Below, one piece after another: positions 9,468 to 18,900 of a stretch of 64,000 nt of DNA (positions within the stretch are counted from its first letter, which is position 1; every line of letters starts with the position of its first letter). The DNA comes from Thermaurantiacus tibetensis (GTDB lineage Bacteria > Pseudomonadota > Alphaproteobacteria > Sphingomonadales > Sphingomonadaceae), in contig NZ_JACHTM010000002.1 of assembly GCF_015354055.1 (NCBI RefSeq), positions 558,001-622,000 on the forward strand, read 5' to 3'. The notes under the pieces were generated by a model. It did not search any database, had not been told where the DNA came from, and saw nothing but the letters and a program-made list of their open reading frames with translations. The position numbers were made by a program, and so were the translations under genes.

Positions 9468-10578
9468 GGACGGCGTCGTAGACGTCGGCGAGCGCCGCGA
9501 TGTCGGCGAGCGACGCCTGCTCGTCGACCCGGTGCATCGTCTCGCCCGGGAGGCCGAACTCGACCACGGGGCAGAGCCGGCGGATGAACCGCGCGTCCGA
9601 CGTGCCGCCCGAGGTGGAGAGCGCAGGGCTCACCCCCGTCACTTCCTCGACCGCGTCCTGCACGAGGGTCGAGAAGGGGCCCGGCTCGGTCAGGAAGGCC
9701 TCGCCCGAAATGCGCACCTTCACTTCCGCCGCGGGCGCGTGGGTGGCGACCACCTGCTCGATCCAGCCGGCGAGCTCGGCCCCCCGGTGCTGGTCGTTGA
9801 AGCGGATGTTGAGCCGGGCGGAAGCCCTGGCGGGGATGAGGTTGGTGGCGGGGTTGCCGACCTCGAGGTCGGTCACCTCGAGGTTCGAGGGCGCGAACCA
9901 GGCGCTCCCTTCGTCGAGCCGGCGGGACTGGAGCTCGGCGAGAATCCGCACGAGGCGCCGCACCGGGTTGTCGGCCCGGTCAGGGTAGGCGACATGGCCC
10001 TGGGCGCCGAGCACGGTGATCCAGGCGTTGAGGCTGCCGCGGCGGCCGATCTTCACGCAATCGCCCAGGCGGCGGACGGAGGTGGGCTCGCCGACGAGGC
10101 AGAAGTCGGGCACGTGGCCGTGCGCTGCCATCCAGTCGAGGAGGCGGTCGGTGCCGAAGGTGGCCGGGCCCTCCTCGTCGCCGGTGACGAGGAAGGATAG
10201 CGATCCGGGGCTCCCGCGCGCGACATGGCGGCGGGCGGCCTCGACCATCGCGGCGAGCGCGCCCTTCATGTCGGCAGCGCCGCGGCCGACGAGGACTCCG
10301 CCCTCGACATGGCCGGCGAAGGGGTCGACCGACCAGCGCGAAAGGTCCCCCGGCGGGACGACGTCGGTATGGCCGGCAAACGCGAAGTGCGGGGCGCCGT
10401 TGCCGAGGCGGGCAAAGAGATTCTCGACCGGCCCGTCGGGGGCCTCGCCGAAGCGGAGGCGGAAGGTCTGGAAGCCGAGCGCGGCAAGCTCGGCCTCGAG
10501 GAGCGGGATGGCGCCGGCGTCAGCGGGTGTGACGCTGGGGCAGCGGACGAGGGCGCGGGCAAGCTCGATGACGCTCAC
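9439..10578 (-). CDS. dapE: Succinyl-diaminopimelate desuccinylase
   Basis: A 379-residue M20-family zinc hydrolase. Metal ligands and catalytic residues are in AGHTDVVPPGD, GRGAADMKGALAAM, TGDEEGPATFGT and the C-terminal GETMHRVDEQAS. SGGTSDARFI near the C-terminus is specific to DapE. It releases succinate from N-succinyl-LL-2,6-diaminoheptanedioate in lysine and peptidoglycan precursor synthesis. The start codon is GTG. It lies at the end of the minus-strand stretch below the broken glutathione S-transferase. Confidence 0.94.
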   Translation of the reverse strand: MSVIELARALVRCPSVTPADAGAIPLLEAELAALGFQTFRLRFGEAPDGPVENLFARLGNGAPHFAFAGHTDVVPPGDLSRWSVDPFAGHVEGGVLVGRGAADMKGALAAMVEAARRHVARGSPGSLSFLVTGDEEGPATFGTDRLLDWMAAHGHVPDFCLVGEPTSVRRLGDCVKIGRRGSLNAWITVLGAQGHVAYPDRADNPVRRLVRILAELQSRRLDEGSAWFAPSNLEVTDLEVGNPATNLIPARASARLNIRFNDQHRGAELAGWIEQVVATHAPAAEVKVRISGEAFLTEPGPFSTLVQDAVEEVTGVSPALSTSGGTSDARFIRRLCPVVEFGLPGETMHRVDEQASLADIAALADVYDAVLRRVFAAPR

Positions 10579-10630
10579 CGGTTTGCCCTAGCGCAGGGCA
10601 GCAGCGCTGCAAGGCGGAGCGGCGTCGCGG

Positions 10631-11287
10631 TCAACGCTCGTAGCGCGCAAGGACGTGGCCCTCGGTTTCGGCGGCCGCGCACCATTCGGCCATGAAGGGG
10701 TGGGCCATGAGGCGCTGGCGCAGCCCCTCGGCCGCCGGGGACAGGGCGACATCATAGGTGGTGAAGCGGCTGGCGACGGGGGTGAACATGATGTCCGCCG
10801 CGCCCCAGTCCGGGCCTGCGAGCCACGGCCCGCCGAAGCGGGCGAGGCCTTCCTCCCACAGCGCCTCGACGCGGCGGACATCGGCCCTGGCATCGGCCGC
10901 GAGGGCGAAGCCCGGATACTGCCGGCGCGTGTTCATGGGGCAGAAGCCGCGCAGCGCCTGAAAGCCCGCCTGCATCTCGGCCGCGACCGAGACCGCGAAG
11001 GCGCGCGCGGCCGAGTCCGCCGGCCAGAAGCGGGTGCCGCCCGAGAGGCGGTCGAGATGGTCGATGATTCCAAGCGCGTTTCACGACGCCACCGCGCCAT
11101 CCCAGAGGATGGGGACCTTGCCGCCCGAGGGTGCAAGCTCGGCCCGGCGCCTCGTCTCCTCCCAGTCGGCTTCGTAGAGCGGCAGGAAGATCTCCTCGAA
11201 GGGGAGGCCCGACTGCTTCGCAGCGAGCCAGCCGCGCAGCGACCAGGAGGAATAGGCGCGGTTGCCGATGAACAGGCGAAGCGTCAT
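10631..11287 (-). pseudogene. Glutathione S-transferase gene interrupted by in-frame TGA
   Basis: The reading frame starts MTLRLFIGNRAYSSWSLRGW and continues to LARYER at 10631 without any frameshift, 219 codons, the normal length of this GST type. Codon 69 is TGA (plus-strand tca at 11081-11083). The interrupted segment reads WDGAVAS-stop-NALGIIDHLDRL. In relatives the corresponding segment is of the form VWDSLAI, so the stop falls where a tryptophan is expected and a single TGG-to-TGA change explains it. Both halves keep good GST similarity (N-terminal thioredoxin fold, then the helical domain with FWPADSAARAFAVSVAAEMQ). Either the gene is recently inactivated or the base is a sequencing error. 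Confidence 0.8.
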
Positions 11288-11312
11288 CGCGAAAACCCCG
11301 GTCAGGCGGGCG

Positions 11313-12254
11313 TCAGAGCGCGCCCATCTTCAGGAACTTCTCCCGCCGGGCCTCGCGCAGCGCCGCACGCGGCTGGGCCTCGAGCGCGGCCAGCTCCTCG
11401 GCAAGCGCGGTTCTCACCCGGGTCATGGTGAGCGCGTGGTCGCGGTGGGCGCCGCCCACGGGCTCGTAGACGATGCGGTCGATGACGCCGAGCCGCAGCA
11501 GGTCGGCAGCCGTCACCTTCATCGCCTCGGCGGCTTCCGGGGCCTTGCTGCCGCGGCCCGCGGGCGTGCGCCAGAGGATCGAGGCGCAGCCTTCGGGCGA
11601 GATGACGGAGTAGATGCTGTGCTCCAGCATGAGCACGCGGTTGCCTGCGGCGATGGCGACGGCGCCGCCCGAGCCGCCCTCGCCGACGATGAGGGCAACC
11701 AGCGGGACGCCGATGGCAAGGCAGGTCTCGGTGGTCCGGGCGATCGCCTCGGCCTGGCCGCGCTCCTCGGCATCCACGCCGGGGAAGGCGCCCGGCGTGT
11801 CGACGAAGGTGATGACGGGCAGGCCGAAACGGTCGGCGAGCTGCATCAGGCGCTGCGCCTTCCGATAGCCCTCGGGCCGGGCCATGCCGAAGTTGTGGCG
11901 CAGGCGGCTCTCGGTATCCTCCCCCTTGGCGTGGCCGATGACGACGACGCTCTGGCCCTCGAAGCGGGCGAGCGCGCCGACGATCGCCGGATCCTCGCCA
12001 TAGAGCCGGTCGCCGGCGAGCGGCATCACCTCGGTGAAGAGGCCTGCGAGATAGTGGGGGATGTGCGGGCGCGCCGGGTGGCGGGCGACGAGCGTCCGCT
12101 GCCAGGGGGTGAGGCGCGCATAGAGGTCCTTCAGCTGGCGGGTGGCGCGCTCGCGAAGCTCGGCGGCCTCGGCCGCCCTGCCCTCGCCTTCCGCCCGTGC
12201 CGCGCTCGTCTCGAGCGCTGCCACGCCCGCCTCGAATTCGAGATAGGTGCTCAC
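11313..12254 (-). CDS. accA: Acetyl-CoA carboxylase carboxyltransferase subunit alpha
   Basis: A 313-residue AccA with YLEFEAGVAALE, the LTPWQRTLVARHPARP helix, VVIGHAKGEDTESR, FVDTPGAFPGVDAEERGQAEAIA, IGEGGSGGAVAIA-like VGEGGSGGAVAIAAGN and the oxyanion region SVISPEGCASILWR. With AccD it transfers carboxyl from biotin to acetyl-CoA, giving malonyl-CoA. The start is a GTG inside the mcr stop (GTGA overlap at 12251-12254), so it is translationally coupled to the enzyme that consumes malonyl-CoA. accB, accC and accD are not in the window. Whether the genome has a second accA cannot be seen here. Confidence 0.94.
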   Translation of the reverse strand: MSTYLEFEAGVAALETSAARAEGEGRAAEAAELRERATRQLKDLYARLTPWQRTLVARHPARPHIPHYLAGLFTEVMPLAGDRLYGEDPAIVGALARFEGQSVVVIGHAKGEDTESRLRHNFGMARPEGYRKAQRLMQLADRFGLPVITFVDTPGAFPGVDAEERGQAEAIARTTETCLAIGVPLVALIVGEGGSGGAVAIAAGNRVLMLEHSIYSVISPEGCASILWRTPAGRGSKAPEAAEAMKVTAADLLRLGVIDRIVYEPVGGAHRDHALTMTRVRTALAEELAALEAQPRAALREARREKFLKMGAL

Positions 12255-15200
12255 ACCGTCATGGCCATGCCGCGATAGATGCGGGCGCGGTAGCGGGAAT
12301 CCTCGGCGTCGGGAAGCGGTGCGCCAGCGAGCAGGACGGCGCGCGCGAACCGTTTCACTTCCTCCAGATGCTCATCGAGGTTGCGCGGCTCCTCCGAGCG
12401 GACCCGGCGGGTCATGCTGATCTGGTTCACTGGCACGTCGTGCACCAGCCGCTCGTTCTCGACCGCGAGCGTGACGGTGAAGGCGTGCAGCGTGGTCTTG
12501 AGGAAATTGGCCAGCGCGAAGGCAGGGCCGGGCGTTCCCATGGGCACGTCGGGCGAGCAGATGACAAGCTGGCAGCCGTCGTAGAGCGAGGCCTTGCGCG
12601 CCACCCGGAAATGGTGGGTGAGGTTGTCTTCCACCATCTGGCGGAAAGCCTCGGGCTCGAGCGGGTGCTCGGGCTCGAACAGCCGGTCGGGAAGTGGCGC
12701 AAAGGGGGTGGAGACGACCGTGGTCGGCCGGCCCCAGCGGGCCAGCGCCTCGTCCATCGCCGCCTCGACCCCGGGCGCGCAGAGGAGGCATTCAAGGCCG
12801 CTTCCGGCGAGTTCGCCGAGCTGCCGCTGGAGCGCCTCCACACCCGCCTCGCTCGCGGCGAGGAAGACGACTCGGGCGACATGGCAGTCCTCGAGTAGCT
12901 GGCGGGCGGCCTCGGCGAGATAGTCGGTCAGGTGCTCGCCGATGAGCCACACGGTCTTGCCGCGCATCATGTCGAGCCGTTCCTGCTTGGGGCTGCCGAA
13001 GAGTTCCCGCTCGGTGGTCGAACGCTCGACCGAAAGCCCGCCAGAAGGCATGAAGGTCTCGCCCGACACCGCCCGGTCGGCAAGGAAGAAGACGGTCGCC
13101 TGGGCGACGTCGGCCTCGGTCGGCATGCGGCCGAGGTGGAGCTGGGAGAGGACGCCGGAGCGCACCTTGACTGCCTCGCCCCGGATTCGCTCGGGGGGCA
13201 GCCAGGGGACGTCCTCGGGCGGCACGCGCAGGAGCCAGCCCTCGTTGGCCTCGGGCGTGTCGGGCCGGTCGCTCCAGCCCGGCGCATCGAGGAAATAGCC
13301 GCCGAGCCGTAGCCGGCCGACGAGCCGGGCTGCGACCTTGGGCGTCAGCAGGTAGCGGTCCCAGGTGCACACGCCGTCGCCTTCGCGGGCGCAGGCAAGG
13401 GCGAGGTCGCGAAGCTCGCGCGGCGAGTTCGGGTCATGGCTCAGCTGTGCGGTGTCGTTGCGGGCAAGGCGGGCCAGCACCGCCTCGACGCGCGCGCCGC
13501 GCCTGACCGCCTTCACCACCGCGGCGTGGACCGCGTTCAGCCGCTTGTTCTCGAGGATGAGCCGGCCGCGCCGCTCGAACAGGCCCGGCTTGCCGCCCGT
13601 GCCCTGCAGCCGGTCGCCATCGACCGGGCCGGGGGCGATGGCGTTGAACTGGATCTCGGGGCCGAGATAGCGGGCGAGGCTCTCGACCATGGCGCGCTGG
13701 CCGGCCTTGGAGACGGCATAGTCGGCGCGGTTGGGGTAGGCGACGGCCAGGAACTTCTCCCCCCCGAAATAGCTCGAGACATTGAGCACATAGCCCGAGC
13801 CCTGCGCCTTCATGAGCGGCACCACATGGTGCATGAGGACATAGTTGGAGACGAGGTTGGCATCGAGCGTGCGGCGCCAGGCCTCCGGGTCCATGTCGAC
13901 CACCATCTCCTCGGCGCCGGCGATGCCGGCATTGTTGATGAGATAGTCGATGCGGCCGAAGGCCTTCACCGTCTCGTCGACGGCGCGCTGGAGCGAGTCG
14001 AAGTCGGCGACGTCGATGCCGGAGAGCGTGCGCACGCGCCGCTCAACGCCGGCGAAGCCCACGTCCTCGAGCTCGGAGACGATACGCGCACGGGCCACCG
14101 CCAGCTCGCTCTCGCGCCGCGCAACCATCATTACCTTGCCGCCGGCGAGCGCGAGCAGCCGCGCGACCTGCCCGCCGATGCCGGCCGAGCCGCCGGTAAT
14201 CAGGGCGACCTTGCCACGATGGAGGCCGGTGATGTTCTCCGAGAAGCCCGGCATGGCCTTGCGCGCGCCGGTCGCCTCGCCGATCTTCTGCGGCAGGTAG
14301 AGCGTCACTTCCTGGATCCGGTTCTCCTTGAGCAGGATCCGCGCCGCGTGCCCGGCGGCGAAGCGCAGGTTCTCCGCCTCGTCGTTCGTGAAGCGGACGA
14401 TCTGGTTGCCCCACTCGGCCTGGCGGCGGCGGCCATACTTCACGTCGAGCTCGGACTCGTCCCGCCACACCCGGATGAGCTGTTCGAGCCCGGCGCGCAG
14501 CAGGTTGGCCACGATGTCGCCCCGGCCGTCGGTCGGGTTGGAGAGGAAGACGAAGCGCGGGTCCTGCACCAGGCTGTCGTGCCGCTTCCAGTAGCGGCTG
14601 AGCGTCCGCGCAATCGCGATCGCGCCAAGGAGCTCGACGTCCATGAAGGCAGTCACGTCCTCGTCGCTCGCGTCGACCACGGTGCCGGCAAGCACGCCCG
14701 GCCCCCTGGCCGGCATGACGAGCGCGGAGGTGACGGGAAGTGCCTCCGCGGTGAAGTCCTCGAGCGCCTGCTCCATGCCGGGAAGGTCGGTGCGGTTGAA
14801 GCGGACGATCGAAAGGCGCTCGGTCGCGCCCTCGGCCCGGGCGCGGGCCTGGGCCAGCGCGACATCGGCCTGGCGCGAGAGGCCGAGGAGCACGTGGGCG
14901 CCGGCCGCCACCTTCACCTTCGCGATCTCGAGCGCGTCCTCCCACTGCTCGCCCCCGGCGATGAGCACGGCAAGCCCGGTGCCGTCCATCGAGCGCATGG
15001 TCGGTCGGGCGAGCCAGGTCGAGCGGCTTTCCTTGCGCACGGTCATGCCGTGCGTCACCTCGATGTCGTGGCCGTTCAAGGCGGCGCTCGCGTCCGAGCC
15101 GAGGAAGACGATGGTGGCCGCCACATCGGCGGGCGTCGGGAAGGCCTTCTCGCCGTCGGTGCGGGAGAGGTCCCGGTTGAGCGACATCATGTCCGAATAT

Positions 15201-15961
15201 TGCTTGGCGGTGGTGCCCGGCGGGTCGCCGCGCATCCGGTCCATTGCGGCGAACACGGTCCGAATGCGGTCGCTCTCGATCGGGCCGGGGTAGACGAGGT
15301 TGACGCGGATGCCCTTCGGCCCGAGCTCGAGGCTGAGCTCGCGCGAGAGCGCGTTGAGCGCTGCCTTGGGCACCACATAGGCGGTGCGGCCGAAGTAGGG
15401 CGTGCGCGAGAAGATGGTGGAGACGTTGATGATGCTCCCCCCGGCACGCATGTGGGGCGCCGAGGCGCGCGCCATGTTCCAGGCAACGCCCAGGATGTTG
15501 CGGATGGCGGCCGGCACCGTCTCGTCGTCGGCAAGCCCCCGGGCCCTGAGGGCCGCAAGCTCGTCTTCGGTGATGGGCACATTCTCGAGCGGCTGCTTCG
15601 GCCCGGCCGACCCGGCGTTGTTGACGAGGATGTCGATGCGGCCGAAGCGGGCGACCACCTCGGCAACCCCGGCGCGGACCGAGTCCGGGTCGGCACCGTC
15701 GAGGACGACGGTCGCGACCTGCTCGGGGTGAGCGCCGGTTGCCGCCAGCACCGCCTCGCGCGCCGCCTCGATGCGCGAGGGCGTACGCCCCGTCATCACG
15801 ACGATCGCGCCTTCCTTCAGATACTGGCGGGTGATCTCGCCGCCGATGTTGCCGGCCGCACCCGTCACCACCGCGACCTTTCCGGCCAGCCGGCCGGTGA
15901 GCTCGGGCATGGCGCCGGCCTTCCTCGCCGGGCGCCTGCGTGCGGCCGCCATCGTCGTCAT
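12251..15961 (-). CDS. mcr: Bifunctional malonyl-CoA reductase (two fused SDR modules)
   Basis: A 1236-residue protein, close to the ~1220 residues of Chloroflexus MCR. The N-terminal half has an SDR nucleotide site TGAAGNIG (33-40), NNAG (~114), Ser181 and Tyr195/Lys199. The C-terminal half has TGGSAGIG (589-596), NNAG (~676), SS at 729-730 and Tyr748/Lys752. A non-catalytic SDR-like segment follows each. In the characterised enzymes the C-terminal half reduces malonyl-CoA to malonate semialdehyde and the N-terminal half reduces that to 3-hydroxypropionate, both with NADPH. Both active-site sets are intact here. It lies 16 bp behind pcs and overlaps accA. The family assignment is strong from length, tandem layout and neighbours; an unrelated fused SDR is unlikely. 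Confidence 0.93.
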   Translation of the reverse strand: MTTMAAARRRPARKAGAMPELTGRLAGKVAVVTGAAGNIGGEITRQYLKEGAIVVMTGRTPSRIEAAREAVLAATGAHPEQVATVVLDGADPDSVRAGVAEVVARFGRIDILVNNAGSAGPKQPLENVPITEDELAALRARGLADDETVPAAIRNILGVAWNMARASAPHMRAGGSIINVSTIFSRTPYFGRTAYVVPKAALNALSRELSLELGPKGIRVNLVYPGPIESDRIRTVFAAMDRMRGDPPGTTAKQYSDMMSLNRDLSRTDGEKAFPTPADVAATIVFLGSDASAALNGHDIEVTHGMTVRKESRSTWLARPTMRSMDGTGLAVLIAGGEQWEDALEIAKVKVAAGAHVLLGLSRQADVALAQARARAEGATERLSIVRFNRTDLPGMEQALEDFTAEALPVTSALVMPARGPGVLAGTVVDASDEDVTAFMDVELLGAIAIARTLSRYWKRHDSLVQDPRFVFLSNPTDGRGDIVANLLRAGLEQLIRVWRDESELDVKYGRRRQAEWGNQIVRFTNDEAENLRFAAGHAARILLKENRIQEVTLYLPQKIGEATGARKAMPGFSENITGLHRGKVALITGGSAGIGGQVARLLALAGGKVMMVARRESELAVARARIVSELEDVGFAGVERRVRTLSGIDVADFDSLQRAVDETVKAFGRIDYLINNAGIAGAEEMVVDMDPEAWRRTLDANLVSNYVLMHHVVPLMKAQGSGYVLNVSSYFGGEKFLAVAYPNRADYAVSKAGQRAMVESLARYLGPEIQFNAIAPGPVDGDRLQGTGGKPGLFERRGRLILENKRLNAVHAAVVKAVRRGARVEAVLARLARNDTAQLSHDPNSPRELRDLALACAREGDGVCTWDRYLLTPKVAARLVGRLRLGGYFLDAPGWSDRPDTPEANEGWLLRVPPEDVPWLPPERIRGEAVKVRSGVLSQLHLGRMPTEADVAQATVFFLADRAVSGETFMPSGGLSVERSTTERELFGSPKQERLDMMRGKTVWLIGEHLTDYLAEAARQLLEDCHVARVVFLAASEAGVEALQRQLGELAGSGLECLLCAPGVEAAMDEALARWGRPTTVVSTPFAPLPDRLFEPEHPLEPEAFRQMVEDNLTHHFRVARKASLYDGCQLVICSPDVPMGTPGPAFALANFLKTTLHAFTVTLAVENERLVHDVPVNQISMTRRVRSEEPRNLDEHLEEVKRFARAVLLAGAPLPDAEDSRYRARIYRGMAMTV

Positions 15962-15977
15962 CCCCGTCTCCCCGGTG

Positions 15978-18900
15978 TCAGGCGGACCCGGGCGTCACGC
16001 CCGCGGCCCAGAGTTCGAACAGCTCGTCGCGGCTTCTGAGGCCCAGCGCCGGCAGCGCGTGGTTGACGACATAGGTCGCGCCCGAATGGCGGTTCTCCCA
16101 CATCGCCTGGTGCGCCTGCGGCAGCTCCGCCCACGGCACCACCGTCGGCTCGGTCACCTCGAGGAGGCCGGCCGCGATCATGTCGTTCATGCGGCTGACC
16201 TCCCAGGCGTTGCACAGATGCGTGCCGAGGATGGAGGCGGTCGGCATGAGGATCTTCCGCTGGCGGGTCCAGACCTGCGGCGCGTAGAAGGTGAAGCGCC
16301 GGCCCGACATGTCCTCGGCGTAGAGCACCCGGCCCAGGAAGGGCTTGACCAGGCTGGTCGAGACGCCGAGGGAATCCTGGTGGGCCCGCTCGAACACGAG
16401 GTCGGGGGCGCCGCGGGGGTTGTCGGCCGAGCGGAGGATCCGCCCGACCGCGTTGCCGAAGGGCTTGAGCGTCCGCTCCTGATAGTCGCGCACGCCGGCG
16501 CGGAACCGGTCGATATCCGCCTTGGCATCCGGCAGGCGGGGCATGGTCTCGGGCCAGTGGAAGGCGCTGCCGCTGCGACGGGCGATGTCCTCGAGACTGA
16601 CGAGGCCCTCGACGGCATCCTCGAGGCCGAGCCCGGCGAGGAAGGCGCGCTGGCCTTCGGTTGCGGTGGCGACCACGGTCCTGAGAGAAAAGCGCCTGGC
16701 CGCCTCGATCATCTCGAGCCCGGTCTCATCCAGCAGTGCGCCACCGGGCGTGCCGTAGAAGACGAGGAGCGCCTCGCCGCCCCGCGCCTCGGCCCGCCTG
16801 AGCATCTCCTCCGGGCTCGCCCGGCCGGGCTTCCCCATGAAGGAGAAGTGATAGCCCGACGACGCGCCGTAGAAGGCGAGCCGGCCCCCTTCGGCGAGCA
16901 GCTGGAAGGTGCGGGGGAAAGCGGTCTCGCCGGCGTGGGAGACGGCATAGTCGGCAAGCCGGCCGCCGTTCAGCTCGCGCATCGCGGCAAGGAGCGGTTC
17001 GCCGGCGGCCTCCCAGGCTGCCCATTCGGCCGGGTCCTCGGGCACGGGCGTGAAGGCGTCTGCCCAGCGCGGGTCCCGCCGGTTGATGGCGCCGACCGCG
17101 CCCTGCCCCGTCACGAAGGCGGCGCGCTCCGCCGAGGAGACGAGGCCGGTCGCGTGGAGGCCGGTGCGAACGGCCGACTTCAGCGCGTCGAGCCCGGTGC
17201 CGGTCGCCGAACCCTCGACGAAGATGGTGCGGTCGGGCTGGACCTTGAGCGTGGTGAACAGGCAGCGCACCACCGTGCCGAGGTTCAGCACATAGCTTCC
17301 CGCCTGCTCGAGCGTGAGGTCGGCCGGCACCGGGTGGAGCTGCGGCGCCTGCACCTTCAGGAACTGGGCGTGGCTGCCGGTGTCGGTCTCGTAGCCCTGG
17401 ATCGCGAAGTCGGCGAACATGGGGTCGAGCCCGACCATGGGGGAAAGAAGGTCGTTGGTGCCCGAATAGACGGCGACGAGATCGCCGACCTTGAGCCGCC
17501 CTTCCGCGCGCGCTTCGCTGCCCAGCTTCGCGACAAGGCCGATCCCGCCCGAGCCGGTCGTCTGGAAATCCTCCTCGTGGTTGTCGAAGGGGGAGACGGG
17601 AATGCCGGTCAGCGCCCAGATGTCGTTGAAGTTGACCTCGGACGTCAGCATGTAGACGAGGGCGTCATTGGGCCCCGGCTCGGGCACGGGGACGACGAGC
17701 TCGCGTTCGTGGGTGGCGGGCGGGCCGAAGCGGGGCGCGCCGGTCTCGGGGTCGCGGGCGATGCCGTGGGCAAGCTGGAATGGCGGCACCGGCGTGACAC
17801 CGGGGAAGAAGGGCGCGCCGACCGGCAGGAGCTTGCCCGCCGCTGCGAGCGCCGCGGCGCGCTCCTGCTGCGCAGCATAGTCGAAGATTCCGTCGCGGCG
17901 GACGGGGAGCGGCGGGCTCACCTTCTCGACGAACTGGCGGATGCCCGCCTTGCCGCCCTCGGGGTCGACGATGGCTTGCGCGAAGTGGCGCGCCTCGGCC
18001 GCGAGCCCGGCGGCCATCCCCTCGCGCCAGCCGGTGCGAATGGCATCGAGCGCGCGCGCCCCTGCCCTCCCCCGCCCGGCCCAGGCGAGCTGGCGAAGGA
18101 TGCGGGCGACGTGAGGGTCGGCCTCGGCTTCGGCGAGATCGGCGGTGGTCGCCGGCAGCTCCCAGCGCGCGGTCATCGCCTGCCGCGCGGCAAAGGCCGC
18201 CCCGAGCACGCTCGCCTCGCCCTCCGCGAGGAAGGCGCGCACGAGTGCGTGGGCGCGGGAGAGTGCATCGTCGGCTCCCTCCACCACCTCCTCGACGAGG
18301 CCCATGGCCAGCGCCGCCTCGGCGTCGATGCTGCGGCCGCCGAGGATGAGCTCGAGCGCGTCGACGAGGCCGGCGGTGCCGCGCCGCTCGGCGAGCAGCC
18401 GGGGGAGGCGCTGGGTGCCGCCGTAGCCGGGGAGCAGGCGCAGCCGGATCTCGGGCTGGCCGAAGCGCGCGGTCGGCTCGGCGACGCGGACATGGCAGGC
18501 CAGCGCGAACTCCATGCCGCCGCCGAGCGCGACCCCCTGGATCGCGGCGATACAGGGTTTTCCCATCCGCTCGATCCGCGCGAAGGCGAGCTGCGCGGTG
18601 TTGGGCAGCACGCGCGCTTCCTCCTCGTCGTGGATTTCCTCCAGCATCTGGCGGATGTCGGCGCCCGCCACGAACGAGGCCGAGCCCTCGCCGGTGAAGA
18701 CCACGGCGGCCACCGCGTCGTTCCGCGCGAGATGCTCGACGACGATGGCGAGCTCGTCGAGCGCGCGCTCGTTCAATGCGTTGACCGGCGGGTTGGTGAC
18801 GGTGACGGTTGCGACCGTGCGGCCCGACACCGCGTTGTACTGCACCCGGAAGTAGCGGTGGCGCTCGAAGATCTGCTGCGTGTCGGCAAGCTGCTGGCGG

